Source: Verrucomicrobiota bacterium
GTDB lineage: Bacteria; Verrucomicrobiota; Verrucomicrobiia; Chthoniobacterales; JAFAMB01
Length of the DNA: 64,000 nucleotides
Assembly: GCA_019239825.1 (NCBI GenBank)
Contig: JAFAZK010000030.1
Location: 26,162 to 90,161, forward strand
Direction of reading: 5' to 3'
How positions within the stretch are numbered: the first letter of the stretch is position 1; each line of letters begins with the position of its first letter. A model generated the notes under the pieces. It made no database searches. It saw only the letters and a program-made list of their open reading frames with translations, and had not been told where the DNA came from. The position numbers and the translations under genes were made by a program. Shown piece after piece: positions 36,671-46,172 of this stretch.

Positions 36671-39181
36671 TCAATCCGCGCTCGTCTGCGGTTGTGGCTT
36701 GAGCAGGGCTTCGTTGAACACTTCGTCGATGGTGCTGACGGGACGGAATTGAAGACGCTGTTTCGCTTCCGGGGTCACTTCTTCGAGGTCTTTTTCGTTG
36801 GCTTTGGGGAAGAGCACGAGGTCGACACCGGCCCGTAAGGCAGCGAGACTTTTTTCTTTTAGTCCGCCGATGGGTAACACGGCGCCGCGCAGCGTGATTT
36901 CGCCGGTCATAGCGACATCGCTCCGGACGGGGAACCCGCTGAAAAGGCTGGCAATGGCCGTACTGATAGCGACTCCGGCGCTAGGACCGTCTTTAGGTAC
37001 TGCGCCGCTGGGGACATGAATGTGGACGTCGCTCTCAGCAAAGGCTTTAGGATCGATATCGAGTTGTTTGGCACGGCTCCGGACCAGGCTGTAGGCAGCT
37101 TGCATCGATTCACGCATGACGTCGCCAACTTGCCCCGTAAGCATCAGACCACCTTTGCCCGGGTAACGAGTTGCTTCGATAAACAGAATGTCGCCACCGG
37201 TGGGCGTGTAAGCCAGACCAGTCACGACGCCGACCAAGTTATCAGTTAACCTTTGTTCGCGAACACTGCGAGCCGCATTCCCAAGAATTCCGCGCACGTA
37301 TGAAGCTGACGCCTCCAGACCGTCGGCATGGACTCCTTTGGCAATCTCTGCGGCTACACTGCGACAGACCGCCGCAATTCTCCGTTCCAGGTCTCGAACG
37401 CCCGCTTCGTAAGTGTATTCCTGAATAATGGCTAGGATGGCTTCATCCGAGAACCGGAACTGGTCGGGTTTTAAGCCATTCTCCTGGAGTTGACGCGGCA
37501 CCAAATATTGCTGAGCGATCCGCAGTTTTTCGGTCTCGGTATACCCGGGAATCGCGATCATTTCCATTCGGTCGCGCAGCGGAGCCGGGATCCCTTCGAT
37601 ATAATTCGCGGTCCCGATGAAGATCACCTGGCTGAGATCGAATGGAACATCCAGGTAGCGATCGACAAAGGCGTTGTTTTGCCTCGGATCGAGCACTTCC
37701 AAAAGAGCGCTGGCGGGATCGCCGCGCATATCGGCCCCGACCTTGTCCAGCTCATCCAGCACCAAGACCGGATTCCTGGTACCCAAACGGCGTAGCTCTT
37801 GAATGATGCGTCCCGGCATAGCCCCGATGTAAGTACGGCGATGTCCACGGATTTCCGCTTCATCTCGAATCCCGCCTAATGATATTCGGGAAAACTTGCG
37901 GCCGAGCGCATCCGCGATCGATTGACCAAGGCTGGTTTTACCGACGCCGGGCGGCCCGATAAAACAAAGGATCGGGCTTCGGCCTTCGGGATTCAATTGT
38001 CGGACGGCCAGGAATTCGACGATCCGGCGCTTGACTTTTTCGAGGCCGAAATGGTCCCGATCGAGAATTTCCTGAGCTTTGCCGAGGTCCTTATGGTCAT
38101 CAGTCTGCTTCGACCAAGGAAGATCGGCCAGCATTTCGACATAGGAAAGGATGACGGAGCTTTCCGGGCTGGCGCTGGGAATATGCGCCAACCGTTTCAG
38201 TTCTTTCTCGGCCACCTCCATTACCGGCGGTGGCGCCCCAGCGTCAGTTAATTTCTTTCGTAGTTGAGCTACCTGCTCTTCGTCACCCGGCTCTTCTTCG
38301 CCCAATTCACGTTGGATCGCGTGAAGCTGTTCCCGCAGATAAGCTCGCCGTTGGCTATCGGAAAAATGGCCTTCAACATCCTGTCGCAATTTTTGTTGGA
38401 GCTCGGCGATCTCGATTTGCCGTTGTAACGCTTCCTGCACCAGTCGCATCCGGCGCAACAAATCCGGTTCTTCCAGGATTCCCTGTTTTACTGAGGTCTC
38501 AATGGCCAGATTGCCCGAGAGCAAGTCCGCGAGCTGTTCCGGGTTGGCTACATTGGCTAGAACCGCCCGCGCTTGTTCGGGAATATCGGGCGAAAGATCA
38601 AGCAACTTTCCGGCGGCCTGCTTCAGGTTGTTAAAGGACGCCTCGAGTTCTTTATTCTCCGTGTCGGGCTTAACGGTAAGCAAGTCGGCAACTCTAGCCC
38701 GGAAATAGGGCTCAACTTGATGGAACTCGACGATCTTTATGCGTTGCTGCGCTTGTACAAACAGGACGGCCGTTCCGTCGTCGTGGCGGACCAGTTTCAG
38801 CACCTGAGCTAAAACGCCGACCGGATAGAGATCGTCCGTCGTCGGCTTTTCCTGGTTCTCACTTCGTTGGGTCACCAACCCGAGCTGTTTATTCTCCGGG
38901 AGCTCGTCATCGATGAGCTTCAAAGCCGCCGGACGCCCAATGGTGAGAGGAACCACCATTCCCGGAAATAGGACGACATTGCGGAGAGGAAGAATAGCCA
39001 CGTCGAGTCCGGAGGTGGTCGTTCCAGATTTCTCACCCGTGCTTTCCTCTAGAGCGGCGTCCGTTTGTTCACTCCGGTCTCCCGTCGGGTTGGGCTCGCG
39101 TAAATCTGCGCGGTCATCGGGAGCAGCAGACATTGAATGTTTGAAACCTCCATTCGAAGGATTCTGGTCCAGTGGTATCAT
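36671..39181 (-). CDS. lon: ATP-dependent protease Lon
   Basis: The 836-residue protein has an N-terminal substrate-recognition domain starting near residue 60 (VAILPLRNVVLFPGMVVPL), an AAA+ module with Walker A FIGPPGVGKTSLG and Walker B VLVLDELDK, and a C-terminal peptidase domain with the Ser-Lys dyad S734 (KDGPSAGVA) and K777 (GGLKEKSLAA). It degrades misfolded and regulatory proteins. The first about 55 residues are polar and variable, so the start may instead be the ATG at 39133. It lies downstream of hsp20, a sensible stress pairing. Confidence 0.95.
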   Translation of the reverse strand: MIPLDQNPSNGGFKHSMSAAPDDRADLREPNPTGDRSEQTDAALEESTGEKSGTTTSGLDVAILPLRNVVLFPGMVVPLTIGRPAALKLIDDELPENKQLGLVTQRSENQEKPTTDDLYPVGVLAQVLKLVRHDDGTAVLFVQAQQRIKIVEFHQVEPYFRARVADLLTVKPDTENKELEASFNNLKQAAGKLLDLSPDIPEQARAVLANVANPEQLADLLSGNLAIETSVKQGILEEPDLLRRMRLVQEALQRQIEIAELQQKLRQDVEGHFSDSQRRAYLREQLHAIQRELGEEEPGDEEQVAQLRKKLTDAGAPPPVMEVAEKELKRLAHIPSASPESSVILSYVEMLADLPWSKQTDDHKDLGKAQEILDRDHFGLEKVKRRIVEFLAVRQLNPEGRSPILCFIGPPGVGKTSLGQSIADALGRKFSRISLGGIRDEAEIRGHRRTYIGAMPGRIIQELRRLGTRNPVLVLDELDKVGADMRGDPASALLEVLDPRQNNAFVDRYLDVPFDLSQVIFIGTANYIEGIPAPLRDRMEMIAIPGYTETEKLRIAQQYLVPRQLQENGLKPDQFRFSDEAILAIIQEYTYEAGVRDLERRIAAVCRSVAAEIAKGVHADGLEASASYVRGILGNAARSVREQRLTDNLVGVVTGLAYTPTGGDILFIEATRYPGKGGLMLTGQVGDVMRESMQAAYSLVRSRAKQLDIDPKAFAESDVHIHVPSGAVPKDGPSAGVAISTAIASLFSGFPVRSDVAMTGEITLRGAVLPIGGLKEKSLAALRAGVDLVLFPKANEKDLEEVTPEAKQRLQFRPVSTIDEVFNEALLKPQPQTSAD

Positions 39182-39274
39182 TTTCTAGAAAAGATTTTGA
39201 GTTGGATCAGCCCCGAAAGGATGTCGGGGCCACAGCCTGGAACCCGGAAAGCTTTCGGGTCTTACCAGGCCGGC

Positions 39275-39646
39275 TTACGCCTGCGACCAGCGAGGGATCT
39301 CGATCCACAGTATCCCATTATTCCATTCGGTTTTTACCCGATCGAGGTCGACGTCGTCTGGCAATGTAATCTCGCGAGCGAAAGGGCCATAGTCGATCTC
39401 CATCGCTAAAACCCGCACGGATTTTGCGCGAGCCACTTCTATTTCCTGTTCACAAGGCGGTTCAGGTGCGGGGCGGGAACCGCTGATCAAAAGCTTCCCG
39501 TTAGTGACCGAAAGCTCGACTTCCTCAGGATCGACGCCCGCAAGATCGGCACTAATGCGGAAGCAACGTGGGCAAAGGAATATGTTCACTGCGGGTTGCC
39601 ACCGGCTCTCAACCGGCTGGAAGCGCAGGAAATTGACGCGTGTCAT
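39275..39646 (-). CDS. Small heat-shock protein (Hsp20/alpha-crystallin)
   Basis: The 123-residue chaperone has an alpha-crystallin domain including ISADLAGVDPEEVELSVTNG, LLISGSRP and a GPFAREITLPDDVDLDRVKT strand set. It binds unfolding proteins without ATP. The final I-x-I motif appears as ILWIEIP. The ATG at 39646 (MTRVNFLRF) was chosen; a GTG at 39715 would add 23 residues. It precedes lon on the same strand by about 93 bases. Confidence 0.85.
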   Translation of the reverse strand: MTRVNFLRFQPVESRWQPAVNIFLCPRCFRISADLAGVDPEEVELSVTNGKLLISGSRPAPEPPCEQEIEVARAKSVRVLAMEIDYGPFAREITLPDDVDLDRVKTEWNNGILWIEIPRWSQA

Positions 39647-39784
39647 CTCATAGGCCACGTCCCTCAGTTTTCCTTGGATTTGCAACAGACGAAAAGTTCG
39701 GAACCGCCGATTCACCTTGTAACGTTCGCCAAGCTTTCCCGTAAAGCAACCGCTCGTTATGGTCGATACGAAGGGAACAACGCT

Positions 39785-40243
39785 AAAAAGTAATCAGTAA
39801 TCAGTGAGTCAGTAAACAGTAGGAGCCAGGAGTCAGAATCCAGGAGGCAGGAGGCGTGTGGGCGCGTGAACGCGAAACTGGAGAGGAGCCGCTTTGGGTC
39901 GTGCCAAAGGACCTCCTGCTATTCTTTCCAGGGCGAGGAAGGCCGAATAAGGTATTAAACAGGCGGCTCCCGGAAACTACCGCACGCGATGTTTTGCCCA
40001 GGTGCCGTTCAGAAATCTTCACCCGCTTGAGGCGCCGTTGACCTGCTATGCGTTGAAACGTTCGCGGGAGCCGCTTGTTTAACGCGATTTCCGGTCTTCC
40101 ACGCGGCGAGACAAAGATCACGGGGTTCTTAGGCACGATCCAAAGCGGCTCCCCTCCAGTCGCCGTCACGCCCACACGCCGTCGCGCCTCCTGACTCCCG
40201 GATTCTGCCTCCTGGCTCCTACTGATTACTGATTACTTTTTAA
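39785..40243. repeat. Outer word-type inverted repeat enclosing element D copy 1
   Basis: The left arm (39785-39862) reads AAAAAGTAATCAGTAATCAG, then AGTAAACAGTAGGAGCCAGG and AATCCAGGAGGCAGGAGGCG in turn. The right arm (about 40167-40243) is its inverse with minor changes. These arms of about 75 bases wrap the D element at 39878-40159 as a palindrome within a palindrome. The words AATCAGT and GGAGCCAGGAG recur at 17505, 34188, 43449 and 52427. The gene-free stretch runs from hsp20 to 40318. Confidence 0.8.
39878..40159. repeat. Palindromic element, family D, copy 1
   Basis: Outer arms of 28 bp (39878-39905 and 40132-40159, core GAGGAGCCGCTTTGG) and inner arms (TTAAACAGGCGGCTCCCGG at 39955 and CGGGAGCCGCTTGTTTAA at 40064) give GGAGCCGC in the orders plus, minus, plus, minus. 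The flanks align in the same direction with the copy at 55566, but the central 100 bases align in the opposite direction. Confidence 0.85.
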
Positions 40244-40318
40244 TGGTTGCCCGGGGCCCTAAACGAGGGGATTTTACATGACTTAACCAAAGGGTAAAAA
40301 AGGGCCCCCCTAGAACCA

Positions 40319-40927
40319 ATGAACCGTTACGTTTCTTATCTCCTAATCGGTCCGCCCGGCGGCGGCAAGGGCACCCAAGGTAAAATTCTCGGCAGCGTGC
40401 CCAGATTTTTTCATTTCGCTTGCGGCGAAGTTTTTCGGCAGCTGGATACACGCACGCCAATTGGTCAGAAATTTATTGAGTACTCTAGTAAAGGCCAACT
40501 GGTTCCGGACGATCTCACGGTCGAGCTGTGGCATCAGAGCATTGAGGCTCAGGTTGTAGCAGCCAGGTTCAAGCCCGATATCGATGTCCTAATTCTTGAC
40601 GGTATACCCAGAAGCGTCGCGCAAGCGGAACTAATGCTCAGCATGATCGATGTGAAACAGGTCTTCCATCTTTCTTGTGCGAACCGTCAGGAGCTGGTGC
40701 GTCGGATTCGGAAACGGGCATTGAAAGAAAGTCGGCTAGATGATGCCAGTGAAGCGGTAATCCAACACCGGCTAAAGCTGTACGAAGATGAGACGAAACC
40801 GATTCTGGAATACTTTGCCAGTGTCGTCACGAAGATCGACGCCAGTCAACCTCCGGTTAAAGTTTCCCTAGATATTCTCGCCAGGATTTGGGAGACAAGA
40901 AACGGTTCGCTGAGCTTTAACGCGTAG
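40319..40927 (+). CDS. Adenylate kinase-like nucleoside monophosphate kinase
   Basis: The 202-residue P-loop kinase opens LIGPPGGGKGTQGKILG at residues 8-24, followed by HFACGEVFRQLDTRTP in the NMP-binding part and ILDGIPRSVAQAELM (the family's DGFPR motif). It lacks a long zinc-type LID insertion. It may be the cell's adenylate kinase or a paralogue; conservation in the LID (RIRKRALKESRLDD) is adequate for activity. A hairpin GGGGCCC/GGGCCCC lies just upstream (40245-40315). Confidence 0.85.
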   Translation: MNRYVSYLLIGPPGGGKGTQGKILGSVPRFFHFACGEVFRQLDTRTPIGQKFIEYSSKGQLVPDDLTVELWHQSIEAQVVAARFKPDIDVLILDGIPRSVAQAELMLSMIDVKQVFHLSCANRQELVRRIRKRALKESRLDDASEAVIQHRLKLYEDETKPILEYFASVVTKIDASQPPVKVSLDILARIWETRNGSLSFNA

Positions 40928-41001
40928 CGGTCCGGGCGGGTGTTCACCTGGAGGGGAGTCAGACTTCTTGAACTTCTTGAACTCCTGAACTCCTTTATCC
41001 A

Positions 41002-41961
41002 GTGGCTGCTTCTCTTCGAGTCGTTTTTATGGGGAGCGGGGACATTGGACTTCCGTCTCTGCAGTGGTTGGGATCTGCTCCGAATATTCAGCTGGTTGGG
41101 ATTGTCACCCAGCCGGATAAACCGGTGGGTCGGTCCCAGAAGTTAACGGCGCCTCCCACTAAAGCGCTGGCAAGTCGCTTTGGAGTACCAGTACTGCAAC
41201 CGGCAAAAGTTCGTAAGCCAGAATCGCTGGCAGAGATCAGAGCGTTGTCTCCAGACCTTGTTGTGGTGATGGCTTACGGGCAAATCTTACCTAAATCTCT
41301 TTTGGAAATGCCGAGAATTGCTTGTATCAATCTTCACGCGTCCCTTCTACCGCGGCACCGGGGTGCGGCCCCGATTCAAGCTTCCATTCTAGCCGGCGAT
41401 CGTGAGACCGGGATCACTACGATGCACATGGCCGAAGGCCTCGATACGGGCGATATTATATTTGAGCATTTAATTCCAATCCATCGTCGCGAGACCGGCG
41501 GTTCCCTACATGATCGACTGGCTGAGATCGGCCCGGTGATACTTGAGAAGACAATCACCCGGTTAGCGGCCGGAACAGCGCTGCGCATCCGCCAGGATGA
41601 ATCTCAAGCTACCTATGCTCCAAAACTGGATCGTGATTCAGGGCGCATAGATTGGACACAACCGGCGTTCTACCTGGATCGATTGGTTCGAGCGATGAAC
41701 CCCTGGCCCGGTGCGTATACCATGCTCGATTCGCCAGGCCATTCACTCCGACTAAAATTACATCGAGTTTTACCGATGCATCGGTTAGCGGGTAACCCAG
41801 GAGTCGTGACCCGGCATGTCGGACGCGGGATAGTGGTCGGCACAGGTGAAGGCAGCCTGTTGCTACTCGAGGTCCAACTCGAAGGGAAACGGCGCATGAG
41901 CGCTAGCGAATTATTGCGCGGATTTTCGTTGCCGGTTGGGACGCGACTAGGTGCGGCCTAA
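41002..41961 (+). CDS. fmt: Methionyl-tRNA formyltransferase
   Basis: The 319-residue enzyme formylates initiator Met-tRNA. Seen are the formyltransferase core with INLHASLLPRHRGAAPIQ (catalytic Asn/His) and GLDTGDIIFE (catalytic Asp), and a C-terminal OB-like domain. The start is a GTG at 41002, giving the usual LRVVFMGSGDIG opening. It is preceded by the word string CTTGAACTTCTTGAACTCC, also seen before ureC. No def gene is next to it. Confidence 0.94.
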   Translation: MAASLRVVFMGSGDIGLPSLQWLGSAPNIQLVGIVTQPDKPVGRSQKLTAPPTKALASRFGVPVLQPAKVRKPESLAEIRALSPDLVVVMAYGQILPKSLLEMPRIACINLHASLLPRHRGAAPIQASILAGDRETGITTMHMAEGLDTGDIIFEHLIPIHRRETGGSLHDRLAEIGPVILEKTITRLAAGTALRIRQDESQATYAPKLDRDSGRIDWTQPAFYLDRLVRAMNPWPGAYTMLDSPGHSLRLKLHRVLPMHRLAGNPGVVTRHVGRGIVVGTGEGSLLLLEVQLEGKRRMSASELLRGFSLPVGTRLGAA

Positions 41962-41980
41962 ATCAGTCGAAAAGCGATAA

Positions 41981-42066
41981 AATAGCCGCGAAAGATCGCA
42001 AAGAACGCCAAAAGGCTGTTTAGTGAGGAATTATCTTTGCGTTCTGTGCGCTCTTTTACGGCTATT
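41981..42066. repeat. Word-type hairpin between fmt and the response regulator
   Basis: AATAGCCGCGAAAGATCGCA with AAGAACGC (41981-42008) pairs with the inverse words GCGTTCTGTGCGCTCTTTTA and GGCTATT (to 42066). The right arm covers the stop codon (42062-42064) of the response regulator. It lies between convergent genes and may act as a two-way terminator. Its words resemble the ACGCAAAG arms before ureD. Confidence 0.7.
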
Positions 42067-43444
42067 CTGATCCTAGCTGCTCGTCCTCGCTTGTGGTTAG
42101 GTTCAACTCCTTTAGACGCCGATGAAGGGTGCGACGACTAATTCCTAGCTTCTTGGCTGCCTCGGTGCGATTTCCGTGAGTTTCTTCCAAGGCCCGCAGG
42201 ATGAGGCGCATTTCGTTGTTATGTATGTTCATTTGTCCGGCATTCTCATCAATGCCGGCTGAGCCGGAGAACCGAGCTTCAGAGATCGTTAGTGGTAAAT
42301 CTTGCAGAGTAATTTGAGGGCCAATGGCCAACGTTACTCCCGAATCAATGGCGCCTTTGAGCTCTCGAATGTTGCCGGGCCAATCATAACGTAGCAACGC
42401 CTCCATCGCTTCAGGAGAAAGCGGCCGGAAGGTTTTATTATCACGTTGGCTGATCTCTTTCAGAAAAGCATTGGCCAAAAGCGGGATGTCTTCTCTTCTT
42501 TCTTTGAGCGGAGGAACCCGGATCTGGACTACATTCAGCCGATAATAGAGATCTTCTCTGAATTTCTTTTCGCTCACCAGGCGCGCGAGATCGCGGTTAG
42601 TAGCTGCTATCAACCGGATATCCGTCTTTATAGTTTGGTTTCCACCGACCCGTTCGAACACTCCGGGATCCAGGGCGCGCAAAAGCTTCACTTGCACGTT
42701 CCCATCGATCTCACCAATCTCGTCCAGGAACAGCGTACCGCCGGCGGCTTGCTCGATCCGCCCAATTCGCCGTTCACTGGCGCCAGTAAAAGCACCTTTT
42801 TCGTGACCGAACAATTCGCTCTCCACCAGTTGAGGCGAGAATGCGGAACAATTGAAGGCGATAAACCGGGTTTTATTGCGATTGCTCAGATTGTGAATGG
42901 CTCGAGCAATCAGTTCTTTGCCCGTCCCGCTTTCGCCCAGAACCAACACGGTGGCACGGGTAGGAGCGACTTGGCGAATCGTGTCCAGAATACGATGCAT
43001 GGCCGGCGATTCGCCGATCAAATTTTCTAGTCCGAAACGCTGGTCAACCTGTTGTTTTAGTTGCTGATTCTCTTGCTCGAGTCGCTGTCCGTTGATTGCT
43101 CGCCGGATCTTCATCCCAAGCTCGTCAAGATTGATTGGCTTAGTAACAAAATCGTAGGCTCCTTTGCGCATCGCTTCGACCGCGGTAGCAATAGAGCCGT
43201 AAGCCGTCATGAGAATACAGATCGGCGGGCGCGCCCGCTGCAATACCTTTTCAATCAGCGCCATACCGTCTTCACCGCCGAGCCGCAGATCGGTGAGAAC
43301 CAGATCGACGCGATCCGCATCAAGCACATTGAGAGCCTCATCGATATTACCAGCCGTATAAACGTCGAACTCTTCTTCTAACGATTGGCGCAGGCCTTCC
43401 CGCGTGTGCTTTTCATCGTCAACGATAAGAATCGTGCCCAACAT
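42062..43444 (-). CDS. Sigma54-dependent two-component response regulator (NtrC family)
   Basis: The 460-residue protein has a receiver domain with phosphoacceptor D52 (VLTDLRLGG) and K102, an AAA+ sigma54-activation domain with Walker A GESGTGKE (170-177) and the sigma54 contact loop GAFTGA (217-222), and a C-terminal Fis-type helix-turn-helix (NRTEAAKKLGISRRTLHRRL). When phosphorylated it should activate sigma54 promoters. It forms a pair with the kinase gene upstream. The target is unknown. Confidence 0.95.
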   Translation of the reverse strand: MLGTILIVDDEKHTREGLRQSLEEEFDVYTAGNIDEALNVLDADRVDLVLTDLRLGGEDGMALIEKVLQRARPPICILMTAYGSIATAVEAMRKGAYDFVTKPINLDELGMKIRRAINGQRLEQENQQLKQQVDQRFGLENLIGESPAMHRILDTIRQVAPTRATVLVLGESGTGKELIARAIHNLSNRNKTRFIAFNCSAFSPQLVESELFGHEKGAFTGASERRIGRIEQAAGGTLFLDEIGEIDGNVQVKLLRALDPGVFERVGGNQTIKTDIRLIAATNRDLARLVSEKKFREDLYYRLNVVQIRVPPLKERREDIPLLANAFLKEISQRDNKTFRPLSPEAMEALLRYDWPGNIRELKGAIDSGVTLAIGPQITLQDLPLTISEARFSGSAGIDENAGQMNIHNNEMRLILRALEETHGNRTEAAKKLGISRRTLHRRLKELNLTTSEDEQLGSE

Positions 43445-43507
43445 CGGAGATAGTAATCAGTAAACAGTAGCCACTAATCAGTGAAAGAAAAGACGAGCTA
43501 TCTGGAC

Positions 43508-43577
43508 GTGAGAAGTGACGGTGAAAGGTGACAAGTGAGAGGTGGTTGCGACCCGCGTCTCACCTCTCACTTCTCAC
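43508..43577. repeat. Word-type hairpin at the end of the kinase gene
   Basis: GTGAGAAGTGA (43508-43518) pairs with TCACTTCTCAC (43567-43577), and AAGTGAGAGGTG (43533-43544) with CACCTCTCACTT (43561-43572). The right arm includes the last codons and stop of the kinase gene. The same GTGAGAAGTGA words recur at about 48640-48680. Before it are AATCAGTAAACAGT words (43449-43482). Confidence 0.7.
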
Positions 43578-44772
43578 TGATCACCTCTTCATGCTTCCCG
43601 CGGTCCGCTAACAGCCGTGTTCGCTTATCTCCATGGGGCAGGTGGATGCTGACCCGGACTCCTTTGCCTTCGGTACTTTCAATTTCGATTTCCCCTCCGT
43701 GTTCGCGAACGATTCGTCTGACGATGAGTAGACCTAGACCTGAGCCGGCGGACTTCGTGGTGAAGTAGGGCTTGAAAACCTTACTCATGTCCTGAGGTGA
43801 GATCCCCCCCCCGGTATCACTAAAAGAAATCGAGACATAGGTTTCGTCCTGCCACGATCTGATATAGAGAATGCCGCCGGTCTTCATCGCCTGAAACGCA
43901 TTCTTGATGACGTTGTAAAAGGCCTGCTTGATTTGATCGCGATCGACTTCGACGCTGGGCAGACCGGGATCCAAATCCATCTCGACCAGAATATCGCGAT
44001 CTTCAATCTCGGGCCGCAGAAACGTTACCGACTCTTCGACCAAATCGTTCAACTGATACGGCTCAAAAGCTGGGGTGGTGGGCCGAATTGCGCGCAGAAA
44101 CTGATGGATTATCGAATCGAGGCGCTGGATCTCCGTTCGAGCAACCGTCAGCGATTCCTCAATGGCCTCTCGCGTAGTAGATGGCAGCCTGCCTAATTTA
44201 CGTTCTATCAACTGCAGATGAATGTTGAGGGAGTTTAGTGGATTGCCGATCTCGTGAGCCACCCCCGCAGCTAACATCGTTAACGCAGAAAGCTTCTCAC
44301 TTTCGATAGTACGCTCGGCGCTGCGCCGGTCTTCAGTGATATCACGCAAGATCACCGCAAACGCGATCAGATCCTGAATTACGGTAGTCGAACCCGGCAC
44401 CGGTTTATCCAAATAAAGCGGCGCCACATAGAAGTTGAGAAAACGGTGTTGAGGATAAAAGACTTCGATATCCCGGCTCACGGTATTTTCCGCGGAACGG
44501 AGCGAGTTCCAGCTTAATCCACGCAAGATGTCGTCGATCGGTTTGCCGGCTGCGTTATCCGGATCGGGCACGCCAAAAAGTTGCGCGGCGGCGGTATTCA
44601 AAAATTCGATCTTACCTTGAGTGTCGGTTACAATGACGCCCTCTTGCAGCGCATCAAAGATCCGCTCGAGAAACCCTTTTTCTCGGGCCAGCCGCGCAAG
44701 ATAGTTCTGTACTTCCTCCGGCTGAATCCGGCGGATCCGCTCAATTAATTTATCGAGAAAACCGGCCTTCAT
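43567..44772 (-). CDS. Soluble PAS-domain sensor histidine kinase
   Basis: The 401-residue kinase has no membrane segment. A short N-terminal helix region leads into a PAS domain (about 38-140, VIVTDTQGKIEFLNTAA), a HisKA dimerisation domain with H173 in AAGVAHEIGNPLNSL, and an HATPase domain with N-box VIKNAFQAMK and G1 SDTGGGISP. It resembles NtrB/AtoS-like partners of sigma54 regulators and lies directly upstream of one. A run of nine G on the coding strand (43804-43812) encodes the GGG of the G1 box. The last residues (VISEK) are encoded by a repeat arm. Confidence 0.93.
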   Translation of the reverse strand: MKAGFLDKLIERIRRIQPEEVQNYLARLAREKGFLERIFDALQEGVIVTDTQGKIEFLNTAAAQLFGVPDPDNAAGKPIDDILRGLSWNSLRSAENTVSRDIEVFYPQHRFLNFYVAPLYLDKPVPGSTTVIQDLIAFAVILRDITEDRRSAERTIESEKLSALTMLAAGVAHEIGNPLNSLNIHLQLIERKLGRLPSTTREAIEESLTVARTEIQRLDSIIHQFLRAIRPTTPAFEPYQLNDLVEESVTFLRPEIEDRDILVEMDLDPGLPSVEVDRDQIKQAFYNVIKNAFQAMKTGGILYIRSWQDETYVSISFSDTGGGISPQDMSKVFKPYFTTKSAGSGLGLLIVRRIVREHGGEIEIESTEGKGVRVSIHLPHGDKRTRLLADRGKHEEVISEK

Positions 44773-44789
44773 TTAAGAAAATAAAATCC

Positions 44790-45088
44790 AAACCGCAGAT
44801 GGACGCAGATAAAGACAATCCAAATAAACCACGAATGAACGCGAAAAAAAATCAGGATCATCCGCAGGTTATGAATTGGGACGGATTGAGCGCAGGCACA
44901 ACGGTTTGATAGCCGCTAAAGAGTGCCAAGAAGTAAAATATCCGCAGACTATACAGATTACGCGGTTTTCGGGTTGGAGCAGAGCAGATACAAAAGGGCC
45001 GAGTTCTGATTCTGCGGCTCTGGATGCGCCCCGCATTCTGGTTTCATTCGTGTCCATTCGCGGTTGTTCCCATCTGCAGTTCGGGTTT
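44790..45088. repeat. Nested word-type inverted repeat
   Basis: AACCGCAGATGGACGCAGAT (44791-44810) faces CATCTGCAGTTCGGGTTT (45071-45088), and CCACGAATGAACGCGAA (44829-44845) faces TTCATTCGTGTCCATTCGCG (45043-45062). Between them are GATTACGCGG words and no gene. It fills the gap between the kinase and the exported protein and touches the 3' end of the latter. Confidence 0.65.
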
Positions 45089-45863
45089 ACTGCAGATTGA
45101 GGTTCGATATTTTTTTTAGGGCTGAGCTCAATAATCCAGGGGGTAACTCCACAACCTCTGCACCCAAATCGGCGGTTGGTTCCCAGGTTTCTTGCGGCAA
45201 CTGCCCACTGAACCGGACGGCATTGACTTCTATCTCTCCGGACCAAACCCCACTCCGCATTTTTACATGCTCAGCACTGAAATCGCTCTGGCGGACCCTT
45301 GCTGCGATAATTACGGGCGGTGCTTTTAGCTCCTTTTCGAGCGTAGGATCTGTCCGGAATTCAAGATCCCAAGCGGGTGAACCCGACGAATCGGTCACGC
45401 TATTGAAGTGCATGATCCTGAACATCGCCGGCAGTAACACGATCTCTTGATCATTCAGCGGCAACCGGAAATCCATGGCTCGACTGTTTTTCTCCGCGTT
45501 CGATGCCGTTGCCACTACCTGCGCGGCAAGATCTCTAGGATAAACCCACACTCGCTGCCCGCTCCGGCAAACGATTTTTCGCTGATCCGGATTGGCTATC
45601 TCGACCCGAAGTTTGTCCGGACCTTGGAAACTGAGTTTAACCGGTTGATTGACAATCGCCGCGTAGGCCGCAGGGTTTCCTCCTTCGATCGAGCGCACTA
45701 CCACTTCCATCTCGACCGCTTTGCCGCCCGACTTCGAGAAGAACAACGTCAGGTAGGGTTGCAGGACGCGGGCGAGGATGTCGTACCGGTTCGGTGCAGC
45801 GAAGGTCGCGGCAGGAAACAGCAAGTATATCGCTAGGATCAGCCGACGTGAACCGAAAAGCAT
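45087..45863 (-). CDS. Exported protein, LolA-like or DUF2092-like, function unknown
   Basis: The 258-residue protein begins with a Sec signal peptide (RRLILAIYLLFPAATFA, cleaved near AAP). The mature part is mainly beta-strand, with segments such as PVKLSFQGPDKLRVEIANPD and VCRSGQRVWVYPRD, the pattern of LolA/LolB-type half-barrels that bind lipid. The similarity is of style, and no family signature was recognised. It probably resides in the periplasm. Confidence 0.6.
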   Translation of the reverse strand: MLFGSRRLILAIYLLFPAATFAAPNRYDILARVLQPYLTLFFSKSGGKAVEMEVVVRSIEGGNPAAYAAIVNQPVKLSFQGPDKLRVEIANPDQRKIVCRSGQRVWVYPRDLAAQVVATASNAEKNSRAMDFRLPLNDQEIVLLPAMFRIMHFNSVTDSSGSPAWDLEFRTDPTLEKELKAPPVIIAARVRQSDFSAEHVKMRSGVWSGEIEVNAVRFSGQLPQETWEPTADLGAEVVELPPGLLSSALKKISNLNLQ

Positions 45864-46172
45864 ATGGAGAAATTAGTACCCTGCATCGCTCAGCACGTTT
45901 TATGATATGAGGCGAATGGCGCGTGGCAAGCAACTCGGTAGGGACGAGCTTCTGCTCGTTCGGATATTTCCGTCCTTTTACCCTTTAACCCTAACCGGCG
46001 GGGAGGAGCTCGTCCCTAGCAAGGGACAGCCGCTACCGGACTTGTCGGTCCCGCACGCCCTAACGCCAAACGGGGAACGCCGCGCGCCAAACGCCGAACG
46101 TTTAAAGGCGAACCCTTCTTGCGGCTCCGGGATTTTCTCGCTAGACTGCCAACCAACGATGCACCAGGAGCT
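45864..46172. other. Gap before exbB with an inverted repeat and word repeats
   Basis: TAGGGACGAGCT (45939-45950) pairs with AGCTCGTCCCTA (46007-46018). Then come the words CGCCCTAACGCCAAACGG and CGCCAAACGCCGAACG (46060-46100), like those at 57090-57112 and 52412-52424. The exbB promoter should lie here. No other gene is visible. Confidence 0.55.
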
